Source of the DNA: DASRRB01 sp036732755 | Lineage (GTDB): Bacteria; Planctomycetota; B15-G4; SIAN01 | Reading direction: 5' to 3' | Assembly: GCA_036732755.1 (NCBI GenBank) | Contig: DAINBU010000035.1 | Location: forward strand, 1 to 41,676 | DNA: 41,676 bases | Part shown: positions 24,634 to 32,379 of the stretch, in pieces | Layout of the letters: every line of letters starts with the position of its first letter | How positions within the stretch are numbered: position 1 is the stretch's first letter | Program-made: the position numbers and the translations under genes | The notes under the pieces: generated by a model | Told to the model about the DNA's origin: nothing | The model's input: the letters and a program-made list of their open reading frames with translations, nothing else | Databases searched by the model: none

Positions 24634-26829
24634 TCACACCGCCGGCTGCACGTCGAGGATCTCGAACTGGCTCACCTTGCCGCCCACCTCGGCGCGGATC
24701 GTCGCGCCGACGCCGTGGCCCATGAAGGCGCGCGCGAGCGGGGCGCGGTAGTCGAGGCGCCCCTTGTCGAGATCGGCGTCCCACGGCCCGAGCAGCGTGA
24801 ACTCCTTGGTCTGCCCGCTCGTCGTGTCGCGCGCCGTGACGACCGTGCCGATGGTCACCTCGCCCTCGATCAGGAGCGACTTGTCGATCACCTTGGCGCG
24901 GCGCAGCTCCTCGACCATCTCCTCGGCCTTCTTGGTCAAGCGCGCGCGATCTTCGAGCGCCGCGGTGTACTCGGCGTTCTCGGAGAGGTCGCCGAAGCTC
25001 GCCGCCTTGCCGACCGCCTCGAAGACGCGCGGCAGGTCGACGTTGACCATGCGCTCGTACTCGTCGTTGCGCGACCGGATGCCGGCGTCGGTGCAGTAGA
25101 TGACGGCCTCGTCGAGGTGGGGGGCGGCGACCTCCTCCTTCTTCTTGAGCTCGCGGTGCACCTCGCCGAAGACCTGCATCATCTGGACCTTGGCGTGGTC
25201 GGTCAGCCCGCGCAGCATCTCGATCGAGCGCATCAGCAGGCGCGCGTCGTCGACGGTGAGCTTCTTCACCAGCGCGCGGAACTCCTTGCAGTCGCCGTCG
25301 GTGAGCTCCTTCGCGACCTGGCGCGCGAGATTGCGCAGCCACTGGTTCACGCCCTTGCCGTGCTGCTCGCCCAGGCGCAGGCAGCGCTCGACCAGGCTCT
25401 TCGGCTCGATGTCGGCGAGGAGCGCCGCGAAGCGCGGGCTCGACTGGCGGCGGCGCGCGAAGACCAGGAACTCGGGCTGCACGTCGGGCTTGCGCATCGC
25501 GTCGACGAGCAGCGCCTTCACCTCGGCGACGCGGCCGGCGTCGATCAGGTCGGCGACCACCGACTCGAGCATGCGCGCGGAGGCGACGCGGGCGAGCTTC
25601 ATCAGGAGGTCGGTGTAGGTGGTGCCCGCGAACTCGCGCAGCCGGTCGAGCGCGCGCTTCTCGAGGCGCGCGTTGCCGAGCGCGGAGAGGCGGCGGAAGA
25701 AGGTCTCCTCGTCGGTCATCTGCGTGCGCAGCCGCTCCTCGAGCGGCGCGCGGTTGAGCTGGTTCGCCTCGCCGATCTCGTCGGCGAGCAGCAGGAGCTC
25801 GAGCGGCGCCGGATCGTCGGTGCGCGCGTGCTTCGCGGCGCCCTCGAACAGGATCGGGAACAGGTCGACCATCAGCTTCGGTTCGGGCTGGCCGCGATCG
25901 GCGAAGCCGCGCAGGATCTCGTTCGCGCCGTCGAGCACCTGCGCCGCGGTGACCGCCTTGCGCATCTTCCCGAGGCGGCCCTCGGAGTCGACCTTGCGCC
26001 ACACGATGCGGTTGCCCTGCATCTCGCAGTCGGGCCGCGCGAGCGCGGCCTTGCGCGCCGACGTCCACCACCGCGACCACTGCGCCGGCGGGATCACCGA
26101 ACCCTCGAGGAATCCCTTCATCGACGCGACGTCGAGCGGGCGGGCCACCTGCTTCAGGATGCGCGCGACCACCTCGCCCGGATCGCTCTCGCAGAGCTCG
26201 CGCAGCTCCTTCGTCTTGAAGTGCTTCAAGACACGCCAGTCGGTCTCCGGCAGCGGCGTCAGCGTATCGACCGCCGACTGCACCGGCATCGAGTGCTTGC
26301 GCTTCCCCTCGAACTCGATGGTGAGCTCGCGCGCGACGGTATCGACGCCGTCGACGAGGCCGACGCCCCAGCCCGACGCGTGGAGCACGAACTTGCCGAC
26401 CTCGAAGTGGAACATCTTCTCCAGCCGGCTCATCGCCTGCTCGACCGGCGCTTCGTGGCGCAGCCCCGTCGCGTCGAGGAAGAGCTCGAAGCCTTGGCGC
26501 TCGCCGTGGAGATCCTGGAGCGCGCGCACGAGGGCCTGCCGGTGGTTGCGGTCCTTGTCGAGGTTGGCCGCGACGAAGGCGAGCAGGCGGACGCGTTGCT
26601 CGGCAGTGCCGTTCTTCTCGTAGTGGTCGAGGGTGAGGGAGAGGAGGGTTCCCGCGCGTTCCTTCCTGCCGGTCGACCGCAGCTCTTCACCGACCCTCAG
26701 ATAGACGTCGAGTTTGTCGGGGTTGGCGGCGAAGGCTTCGAGGAACTTGTCTTCCAGCGGTTGGGGCGCGGCCTTTCGAGCCAGCGCCAGGAGTTCTTCG
26801 AGGTAGGTGTCCGCGGCGATGGTGCTCAA
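24634..26829 (-). CDS. greA: Transcription elongation factor GreA with long N-terminal extension
   Basis: The C-terminal 160 or so residues of this 731-residue protein are GreA. A coiled coil with the loop motif SFGDLSENAEYTAALEDRAR (near residue 609) carries the acidic residues that reach the RNA polymerase active site and stimulate cleavage of backtracked RNA. It is followed by the FKBP-like domain (FTLLGPWDADLDKGRLDY). Ordinary GreA is about 160 residues. The remaining 570 residues are helical, with one beta-rich insert around residues 150-200 (VGKFVLHASGWGVGLVDGVD). This extended form is known from chlamydiae and relatives. The start is TTG at 26829 with a weak AGAAGAA upstream; an in-frame stop lies 9 nt further up, so no longer start is possible. 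It precedes pfk and is divergent from the CMD gene. Confidence 0.92.
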   Translation of the reverse strand: MSTIAADTYLEELLALARKAAPQPLEDKFLEAFAANPDKLDVYLRVGEELRSTGRKERAGTLLSLTLDHYEKNGTAEQRVRLLAFVAANLDKDRNHRQALVRALQDLHGERQGFELFLDATGLRHEAPVEQAMSRLEKMFHFEVGKFVLHASGWGVGLVDGVDTVARELTIEFEGKRKHSMPVQSAVDTLTPLPETDWRVLKHFKTKELRELCESDPGEVVARILKQVARPLDVASMKGFLEGSVIPPAQWSRWWTSARKAALARPDCEMQGNRIVWRKVDSEGRLGKMRKAVTAAQVLDGANEILRGFADRGQPEPKLMVDLFPILFEGAAKHARTDDPAPLELLLLADEIGEANQLNRAPLEERLRTQMTDEETFFRRLSALGNARLEKRALDRLREFAGTTYTDLLMKLARVASARMLESVVADLIDAGRVAEVKALLVDAMRKPDVQPEFLVFARRRQSSPRFAALLADIEPKSLVERCLRLGEQHGKGVNQWLRNLARQVAKELTDGDCKEFRALVKKLTVDDARLLMRSIEMLRGLTDHAKVQMMQVFGEVHRELKKKEEVAAPHLDEAVIYCTDAGIRSRNDEYERMVNVDLPRVFEAVGKAASFGDLSENAEYTAALEDRARLTKKAEEMVEELRRAKVIDKSLLIEGEVTIGTVVTARDTTSGQTKEFTLLGPWDADLDKGRLDYRAPLARAFMGHGVGATIRAEVGGKVSQFEILDVQPAV

Positions 26830-26932
26830 TGGTTCTTCTCAGAATTGGGGGCACCTAGGATACCGCGGCCGGGCTCGTTCGAGCCTGCGCCCGTGGCGCA
26901 CCGAGGGCGTTCGCAGGAGGCGGAGGCGACGA

Positions 26933-27256
26933 ATGGCGCGATTGAAACGGCCGCCGAAGGCGTTCGAGGTGTTCGTCCGGCGTTTCCCCAAGCTGGGCGC
27001 GGCGTGGCAGCTCCTGGGGGACGGGGCGGAGGAGGCGGGCCCGCTCGACACGAAGACGCAGCGGCTGATCAAGCTCGCGATCGCGATCGGGACCCGACAC
27101 GAGGGCGCCGTCCACTCGGGCGTCCGCAAGGCGGTCGCCGCCGGCGCGAGCGCCGCGGAGGTCGAGCAGGTGGTGGCACTCGCCGCGTCGCTGGTCGGGC
27201 TGCCGGGCTGCGTCGCGGCCTTCGGCTGGGTGAAGGAAGAGCTGGCGAACACGTAA
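26933..27256 (+). CDS. Carboxymuconolactone decarboxylase (CMD) family protein
   Basis: Small cytoplasmic helical protein of 107 residues. The motif EGAVHSGVRKAVAAGASAAE followed by VVALAASLVGLPG is typical of the CMD/AhpD fold. The CxxC redox pair of AhpD peroxidase-reductases is absent, so thiol peroxidase activity is not supported; the substrate is unknown. ATG at 26933 is chosen because GGAGG lies 7 nt upstream and the homology begins there. The frame stays open to 26807 but that part is Arg-rich shadow. A TAGGAT -10-like element at 26856-26861 lies upstream with a poor -35. The Kelch gene follows after 92 bp on the same strand. Confidence 0.85.
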   Translation: MARLKRPPKAFEVFVRRFPKLGAAWQLLGDGAEEAGPLDTKTQRLIKLAIAIGTRHEGAVHSGVRKAVAAGASAAEVEQVVALAASLVGLPGCVAAFGWVKEELANT

Positions 27257-27348
27257 GGGGAGCCCCGGACGCCCCACCCATCGCGGGATCGGCGGGGCGC
27301 CGTTAGCGTCTCGCCCCGCGTCCAAAAGAAGCCTGGGAGGAACCCGCG

Positions 27349-28866
27349 ATGTCCCTTCATGCCCTCCGCACCGCCGCCGTTTCGGCCGTCGGCGCGCTCG
27401 CCTTCACCGCCATGGTCGCCCCGCCCGCGCACGCGCAGCTCGAGGCGCGCTACCGCGGCGGCGAGCTCGGCGACACCATCACGTTCGTGATGCGCGGCAC
27501 TCCCGGCGACACCTACATCAACATCATCAGCCTCACCGAGGGGCCGACCTGCCTGCCGCCGGCGCACCCGGTCGGCTGCATCGACGTCGACTTGGGCCTC
27601 TTCTGGGTGACCTTCGCGGCGCCCGGCTTCTTCGGCGTCTTTCCGGGCAGCGGCGAGGTGACCTCGACCTTCGCCATGCCGGGCGATCCCGCCTTCGACG
27701 GCTTCCTCCTGCGCGACCAGGTGATCAAGGTCGTCGCGAACAAGTTCGACGACAAGAGCAACCTCGACCGCATCCTGTTCACGCTCGGCGACCGGTGGCA
27801 CGACTCGGTCGACTCGATCGGGAGCGACCGCCAGGCGGTGCCGGCCGTGCAGCTCGACGACGGCCGCGTGCTGCTCGCCGGCGGCGCCGGCGCGAGCCTC
27901 GAGCTGTGCGAGGTCTACGACCCGTGGCGCCAGGAATTCTCCGACGTGGCGCCGCTGAACCAGGGCCGCGCCGGCCACACGGTGACGAAGCTCTCGGACG
28001 GAACCGTGCTCGTGGTCGGCGGGAGCGACTTCAGTCTCGTCGCGCTGACCAGCGCCGAGATCTACGACCCGGTCGCCGACACGTGGACGACGGTCGGCCC
28101 GCTCGCGACGCAGCGCGCCGGCCACACCGCGAGCCTCCTGCCCAGCGGTCACGTCCTCGTCGCCGGCGGCTCGACCGACCTGAGCGACGTGGTCGCGGGC
28201 GCGACCTCGGCCCTCAAGACGACCGAGATCTACGACCCCGCCACGCAGCTCTTCTCGGCGGGCCCCAACCTCGCGCGCCCCCACACCGTGCACGCCGCGG
28301 TGACGCTGGCGAGCGGCGACGTCCTGATCGCGAGCGGCGGCAGCTTCACGACGATCCTCGGCATCAAGTTCCCGGAGATCACCAACAAGGCGCAGGTCTT
28401 CTCCGCCGGCGGTGGAACGTTCAGCGGTGAAGTGACCATGAAGGCGGGCCGCGTCTATCCCGGCGCCGCCATGCTGGCCGACGGCCGCGTCCTGCTCGCG
28501 GGCGGCATCGGCGGGACGATCACGACGCTCACGAACCTCGCGAGCGCCGAGCTCTACGACCCCGGCACGAACACCTTCGCGTTCACCGCGGGGAACCTCG
28601 GCACGGCGCGCTCGGCCACGACGATGCTGCTCCTGCCGCAGAGCCACGAGATCCTCGTTGCCGGCGGCGCGACCGGGACGAGCATCACGACGCCGATTCC
28701 GACCGACGCGTGCGAGCGGTTCGATCCGACCACCGGGACCTTCCTGGCCGCGACCAGCCTGGGCGTGGCGCGCGCGGCGGCGGGGGGCGTGCTGCTGGAG
28801 AACGAGCTGGTCGCCGTCTTCGGCGGCGTCGGCGCAATTGCGCCGGCGGAGCTCTACCGGGACTGA
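27349..28866 (+). CDS. Secreted Kelch-repeat beta-propeller protein
   Basis: Exported protein of 505 residues. GGGAGGA stands 7 nt before the ATG, and a clear Sec signal peptide ends PAHA-Q near residue 30. The first 160 residues form an unrecognised beta-rich domain with a Cys pair (GPTCLPPAHPVGCID). From about residue 160 there are roughly six Kelch blades, each with the pattern GRVLLAGG ... EVYDPxxxxF (DGTVLVVGGSDF, SAEIYDPVADTW, SGHVLVAGGST, TEIYDPATQLF, DGRVLLAGGIG, AELYDPGTNTF). Kelch propellers mediate binding or, in galactose oxidases, catalysis; no copper ligand set could be assigned. It ends right at the promoter of the trp operon, with its stop codon inside the first copy of a 16-bp repeat. 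Confidence 0.88.
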   Translation: MSLHALRTAAVSAVGALAFTAMVAPPAHAQLEARYRGGELGDTITFVMRGTPGDTYINIISLTEGPTCLPPAHPVGCIDVDLGLFWVTFAAPGFFGVFPGSGEVTSTFAMPGDPAFDGFLLRDQVIKVVANKFDDKSNLDRILFTLGDRWHDSVDSIGSDRQAVPAVQLDDGRVLLAGGAGASLELCEVYDPWRQEFSDVAPLNQGRAGHTVTKLSDGTVLVVGGSDFSLVALTSAEIYDPVADTWTTVGPLATQRAGHTASLLPSGHVLVAGGSTDLSDVVAGATSALKTTEIYDPATQLFSAGPNLARPHTVHAAVTLASGDVLIASGGSFTTILGIKFPEITNKAQVFSAGGGTFSGEVTMKAGRVYPGAAMLADGRVLLAGGIGGTITTLTNLASAELYDPGTNTFAFTAGNLGTARSATTMLLLPQSHEILVAGGATGTSITTPIPTDACERFDPTTGTFLAATSLGVARAAAGGVLLENELVAVFGGVGAIAPAELYRD

Positions 28867-28896
28867 CGCGGGCTTTACAGGACGCGGGCTTTACAG
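28865..28896 (+). repeat. Perfect 16-bp tandem repeat carrying a -35-like box
   Basis: Two identical, directly adjacent copies of GACGCGGGCTTTACAG (28865-28880 and 28881-28896). The first copy overlaps the Kelch stop codon. Each contains TTTACA; the one in the second copy is correctly spaced from a -10 box. The duplication may have created or doubled the -35 element or an activator or repressor site. Confidence 0.9.
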
Positions 28897-28917
28897 GCAG
28901 ACGGCGGTGCTTAGGAT
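28890..28917 (+). promoter_or_regulatory. Predicted trp operon promoter
   Basis: The -35 box TTTACA (28890-28895) matches the sigma70 consensus at 5 of 6 positions. After a 16-bp spacer comes TAGGAT (28912-28917), 4 of 6 against TATAAT. Initiation about 7 nt later, near 28924, would place the start only a few nucleotides before the leader-peptide ATG at 28927. The leader message would be nearly leaderless, which fits the absence of a ribosome binding site before that ATG. Confidence 0.65.
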
Positions 28918-28926
28918 CCCCGCGTC

Positions 28927-28974
28927 ATGACGACGAGCAACGAACGCCGGCAGCATTGGTGGTGGCCCGCATAA
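28927..28974 (+). CDS. trpL: trp leader peptide, 15 residues with three tandem Trp
   Basis: The frame reads MTTSNERRQHWWWPA and stops at TAA (28972-28974). The three consecutive TGG codons (28957-28965) are the diagnostic feature: a ribosome that lacks charged tRNA-Trp stalls there. The stalled ribosome would cover the RNA around and just upstream of these codons (about 28949-28965), including the inner arm of the 1:2 hairpin, and so free segment 2. There is no Shine-Dalgarno sequence, and the promoter position implies a near-leaderless mRNA. The gene is followed by the attenuator hairpins and then trpE. Confidence 0.9.
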   Translation: MTTSNERRQHWWWPA

Positions 28975-28994
28975 CGCAGGCTGCCTCGTTCGTT
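28939..28994 (+). promoter_or_regulatory. trp attenuator hairpin 1:2 (pause / anti-antiterminator)
   Basis: Two stacked stems pair the leader-peptide coding region with segment 2. The 8-bp stem is 28939-28946 (AACGAACG) with 28987-28994. The 6-bp stem is 28949-28954 (GGCAGC) with 28980-28985. The Trp codons and the leader stop codon sit in the 25-nt loop. Translation to the stop, or a stall at Trp, decides whether this fold or 2:3 forms. Confidence 0.85.
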
Positions 28995-29043
28995 CGCATC
29001 CGATCCCGACCCTGAACTGAAACGATCTCAAGAGAGGCAGCCT
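28978..29043 (+). promoter_or_regulatory. trp attenuator hairpin 2:3 (antiterminator)
   Basis: Segment 2, 28978-28987 (AGGCTGCCTC), is perfectly complementary over 10 bp to segment 3, 29034-29043. It competes both with 1:2 (shared segment 2) and with 3:4 (shared segment 3). Its formation when ribosomes stall at the Trp codons would allow transcription into trpE. Confidence 0.85.
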
Positions 29044-29066
29044 CCCGCGTGGACGGCTGCCTCTCT
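29031..29066 (+). terminator. trp attenuator hairpin 3:4 (terminator)
   Basis: Segment 3, 29031-29042 (AGAGAGGCAGCC), pairs over 12 perfect bp with 29055-29066 around a 12-nt loop. The following bases CGCTTT form only a weak T-run, so termination may be inefficient or may need Rho or NusA. The hairpin lies 45 nt before the trpE ATG. Confidence 0.8.
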
Positions 29067-29111
29067 CGCTTTCCGGGCAGTCGTCACGCGCGAGGACCTG
29101 GAGTCCTGCGC

Positions 29112-30743
29112 ATGCCGACCCTCGAGAAACCCAGCGCGCCGCCCCGCGTGCGGTTCGCGGCGCCGCCTTCGATCGCGTTCACGCGCCGTGAAGCCGAGCG
29201 GCGCGCGGCCGACTGCGTCGGTGCGACGGAGTTGCTTGCGCGGCTGCAGCGCGACGGACGGCGCGGTCTCGCGCTGCTGAAGAGCGGCGGGACGACGCGC
29301 GTCGCGGCTGATGCGCTGCTGCGCGTCACGCTGCGCGGCGGGCAGATGCGGTTCGAGCCGCTCGCGGCGCGGACCGTCCCGCTGCTCGAGAATCTCGAAC
29401 GCCGTGTCGGTGGTGCCTCGAGCGGCGACGCGCTCGAGGTCGAGGTCGCGCCGCCGCTGGGCCGACTTGCCGCGGGCGAAGGCGTGGCCGACGACGAGCT
29501 CCTGCGTGCGCCGTCGTGCCTCGATCCGGTGCGCGCGCTGCTGGCGGCGCTCGAGGAGCGGGGCGTGGCGGCGCCGCTGCTCGCCGGAGTCTTCGCGTAC
29601 GAGATGGTCGACCGGTTCGAGGCGATCGGGCCGCGGCGCGAGGATCCGGGCGACGACGACGACCTCGACCTGGTCTTGATCGGCGCCGCGGTGAATTACG
29701 AAGCAGGAGGGCGCGTGCGTGTCGTCACGCGTGGGCTGCCGTGGGAGCGGCGCGCGGACGTCGATGCGCGGCACGACGAGCTGCTCGAACGGCTCGCGCG
29801 GCGGGAGCGGAGCGAAGTGGCGGCACGGTCGTCGGTTCCGGTGCTCGCGCGCGGCCGCTCCGACGTCGAGGCGCGGAACTACCTCGCCGCCGTCGGCGCC
29901 GTGCACGAGGCGATCGCGGCGGGGGACGTCTTCCAGACGGTGCTCGCGCGCAGCTTCGAGATGGAGTGTCGCGCGGGCGCGGCGGAGCTCGCCGCCGCTT
30001 TCGCCGAGCTCGAGCCCGACGCCGATCCCTATTGCCTCGACTTGCGCCAAGGCGCGCTGGTCGGCGCGTCGCCAGAACTCTTCGTCGACGTCGCGGGCGG
30101 CGCCGACGATTCCGTGCTCGTGCGGCCGATCGCCGGGACGTGCGGTCGGCCGCTGCGCGCGGACGGGTCGCGCTGCCGCGACGCCGACGCGCGCGCCGCC
30201 GCGGCGCTGCAGAGCTCCGCCAAGGAGCGCGCCGAGCACGCGATGCTCGTCGACCTTGCGCGCAACGACGTCGCACGCGTGAGTCGCGCGGGCACGACCG
30301 TCGTCGAGCGCCCCTTCGTCGTCGAGGCGCAGCGCCACGTGCTGCACCTCGTGAGCTCCGTGCGCGGGCGACGGCGGCCCGGGCTCGACGCGCTGCACGT
30401 GTGGCGCGCCGTCGCCAACATGGGGACGCTCACCGGTGCGCCCAAGGTGCGCGCGATGGAGCTCCTGCGCGCGATCGAGCCGATCGGGCGCGGCAGTTAC
30501 GGCGGCGCGGTCGGGATGCTCGACGGCGACGGCGCGTTCCGGAGCTGCATCGCGATCCGCGGCGTGCGGCTGCTCGGCGGCCGGGCGCTCGCGCGCGCCG
30601 GCGCCGGGATCGTGCGCGCCAGCGTGGCCGAGCTCGAGCTCGCCGAGACGGAGCAGAAGCTCGCCTCGGCGCGCGAGGCGGTCGCGCTCGCGAATGCGCG
30701 GGCGGGCGGGCGCGCAGGCGAGCGCGAAGGCGGTGCGCCGTGA
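29112..30743 (+). CDS. trpE: Anthranilate synthase component I
   Basis: With TrpG it converts chorismate and glutamine to anthranilate, the first committed step of tryptophan synthesis. The 543-residue product carries the chorismate-binding signatures PIAGT, AEHAMLVDLARNDVARV, NMGTLTGAPKVRAMEL and GSYGGAVGMLDGDG. Its N-terminal region (LLKSG at 55-59, VFAYEMVDRFEAI) resembles the enteric/coryneform type of TrpE. The LLES motif that binds feedback tryptophan in enteric enzymes reads LLKS here, with the Ser kept. ATG at 29112 follows GGAG; a GTG at 29049 is in frame but lies inside the attenuator loop. TrpE ends in a 4-nt GTGA overlap with trpG. Confidence 0.95.
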   Translation: MPTLEKPSAPPRVRFAAPPSIAFTRREAERRAADCVGATELLARLQRDGRRGLALLKSGGTTRVAADALLRVTLRGGQMRFEPLAARTVPLLENLERRVGGASSGDALEVEVAPPLGRLAAGEGVADDELLRAPSCLDPVRALLAALEERGVAAPLLAGVFAYEMVDRFEAIGPRREDPGDDDDLDLVLIGAAVNYEAGGRVRVVTRGLPWERRADVDARHDELLERLARRERSEVAARSSVPVLARGRSDVEARNYLAAVGAVHEAIAAGDVFQTVLARSFEMECRAGAAELAAAFAELEPDADPYCLDLRQGALVGASPELFVDVAGGADDSVLVRPIAGTCGRPLRADGSRCRDADARAAAALQSSAKERAEHAMLVDLARNDVARVSRAGTTVVERPFVVEAQRHVLHLVSSVRGRRRPGLDALHVWRAVANMGTLTGAPKVRAMELLRAIEPIGRGSYGGAVGMLDGDGAFRSCIAIRGVRLLGGRALARAGAGIVRASVAELELAETEQKLASAREAVALANARAGGRAGEREGGAP

Positions 30744-31363
30744 ACGCCTTCGAAGTCCTGCTGCTCGATCACGAGGACAGCTTCTCGTTCCTGCTCGGCG
30801 ACCAGTTCGCCGCGCGCGGATGCGAGGTCGCGGTGGTGCGCGCGAGGATGGCGCTCGCGGCGCTCGAGCGGCGGCTGCGCGAGCGGCCGCCCGCGCTCGT
30901 CGTGCTCTCGCCCGGGCCGGGGCGGCCGGCCGACGCAGGCGTCACGCTCGAATGGCTGCGCACGCGGCCGCGCGTGCCGGTCTTCGGCGTCTGCCTCGGC
31001 CACCAGGCGATCGCGGAGGCGGCCGGCGCGTCGATCGTGCGCGCGCCGTCGCCGCGGCACGGCGAGGCGACGACGATCGAGCTCTTGGGCGCGGCGCCGT
31101 TCGGCGGCCTGCCGCGCGTGCAGGTCGTCGGGCGCTACCACAGCCTCGTCGCCACGGAGCTGCCAGCGTCTCTCGAAGTCATCGCGAGGACGCGCGACGA
31201 GGGGCCGGAGCTCGTGATGGCGATCCGCCATCGCGAGCTGCCGCAGCTCGGCGTGCAGTTCCATCCGGAGTCGCTCCTCACGCCGTGCGGCGCCGACTGG
31301 ATCGACGCGGTGATCGAGTGGGCGCGCGCCCGCGCGCCCGTCGCTGCGGAGGCCGCGTCATGA
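30740..31363 (+). CDS. trpG: Anthranilate synthase component II (glutamine amidotransferase)
   Basis: Class I glutamine amidotransferase of 207 residues that supplies ammonia to TrpE. The nucleophile is Cys85 in VFGVCLGHQAI, and the catalytic His and Glu lie in LGVQFHPES. The oxyanion-loop motif SPGPGRP is also present. The start is GTG at 30740, overlapping the trpE stop by 4 nt; reading from it gives MNAFEVLLLDHEDSFS, the normal TrpG N-terminus. It is a separate gene rather than fused to trpD as in E. coli. The stop overlaps the trpD ATG by 4 nt. Confidence 0.95.
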   Translation: MNAFEVLLLDHEDSFSFLLGDQFAARGCEVAVVRARMALAALERRLRERPPALVVLSPGPGRPADAGVTLEWLRTRPRVPVFGVCLGHQAIAEAAGASIVRAPSPRHGEATTIELLGAAPFGGLPRVQVVGRYHSLVATELPASLEVIARTRDEGPELVMAIRHRELPQLGVQFHPESLLTPCGADWIDAVIEWARARAPVAAEAAS

Positions 31364-32379
31364 GCGGCGCACTTGTCGCTACTGATTCGGTCGCCGCCGA
31401 GCTCGACGAGCTGCTCGAAGGCGGCGTCGAGCCGGCGCGCGCCCGCGCGCTGCTCCTGCGCTGGAACGAACTCTCCTGGAGCGGCGCCCTGCTCGCCGCG
31501 GCCGCGCGGGTCGTCCGGCGGCGCGGCGTCGCGATCCGTCCGACCGTCGCGCCGCTCGTCGACACCTGCGGCACCGGAGGGGACGGCGCCGGCACGATCA
31601 ACCTCTCGACCGCCGCCGCGTTCGTCGTCGCGGCGGCCGGCGGCGCTGTCGCCAAGCACGGCAATCGCGCCGTCTCTTCCACGGTGGGTAGTGCCGACGT
31701 CCTCGCCGCGCTCGGCGCGGCCGTCGAGGTCGGGCCCGTTTCCGCGACGCGCCTGCTCGACGCGACCGGCTTCGCGTTCCTCTTCGCGCCGCGCTTCCAT
31801 CCGGCGCTGCGCCACGTGGGCGCCGTGCGGCGCGAGCTGCGCGTGCGCACGCTCTTCAACGTCCTCGGTCCGCTGGCCAATCCGGCCGGCGCGCAGAGGC
31901 AACTGGTCGGCGTCTTCGAGCCGTCGCTCACGCGGCCGGTGTGCGAGGCGCTGCGCGAGCTCGGCGGGGAGCGGGCGCTGGTCGTCCACTGCGCGGGGCT
32001 CGACGAGCTCGGGTTGCACGCGGCGACGACGGGCCACCGGCTCGAGGGCGGGGCGGTCGAGCCGTTCCGGTGCGATCCGGCGGAGCTCGGGCTCGAGCGC
32101 GCGCCGCTCGACGCGCTGCGCGGCGGGACGGCGCCCGTGAACGCGGAGCTCGTGCGCGCGGCGCTGACACGACAGGGTGGGCGGCCCAGCTCCTCACAGC
32201 GCGACGCCGTGCTGCTGAACGCCGCGGCCGCGCTCTGGGTCGCGGGGCTCGCGGCGACGTTGAGCGAAGGGCTCGCGCTCGCGCGCGCGACGGTCGAGCG
32301 CGGCGACGCGCTGCGCACCGTCGAGCGTTTCGTCGAATCGTCGCGCCGGCTCGCCGCGAGCGAGGAGCCACGTCCGTGA
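31360..32379 (+). CDS. trpD: Anthranilate phosphoribosyltransferase
   Basis: Transfers the phosphoribosyl group of PRPP to anthranilate, 339 residues, the usual length. The PRPP-binding loop is DTCGTGGDG (residues 68-76), followed by NLST, KHGNRAVSSTVGSADVLAALG and HPALRHVGAVRRELRVRTLF. The latter carries the basic and acidic residues that bind anthranilate and magnesium. The ATG at 31360 overlaps the trpG stop (ATGA), and the stop overlaps the trpC GTG. This implies translational coupling. Confidence 0.96.
   Translation: MSGALVATDSVAAELDELLEGGVEPARARALLLRWNELSWSGALLAAAARVVRRRGVAIRPTVAPLVDTCGTGGDGAGTINLSTAAAFVVAAAGGAVAKHGNRAVSSTVGSADVLAALGAAVEVGPVSATRLLDATGFAFLFAPRFHPALRHVGAVRRELRVRTLFNVLGPLANPAGAQRQLVGVFEPSLTRPVCEALRELGGERALVVHCAGLDELGLHAATTGHRLEGGAVEPFRCDPAELGLERAPLDALRGGTAPVNAELVRAALTRQGGRPSSSQRDAVLLNAAAALWVAGLAATLSEGLALARATVERGDALRTVERFVESSRRLAASEEPRP

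Noticed and set aside
26807..26932. An N-terminal extension of the CMD protein from 26807
   Set aside because: The extra residues are Arg-rich, overlap the divergent greA start, and the GGAGG site and family similarity both point to ATG at 26933.
28978..29066. T-box or TRAP-type control of the trp operon
   Set aside because: There is no T-box specifier stem or TGGN antiterminator bulge and no series of GAG/UAG triplets; the tandem Trp codons and the 1:2/2:3/3:4 pairing fit leader-peptide attenuation.
29049..29111. An upstream GTG start for trpE at 29049
   Set aside because: It lies in the loop of the 3:4 attenuator hairpin, has no ribosome binding site, and the added residues match nothing in TrpE.
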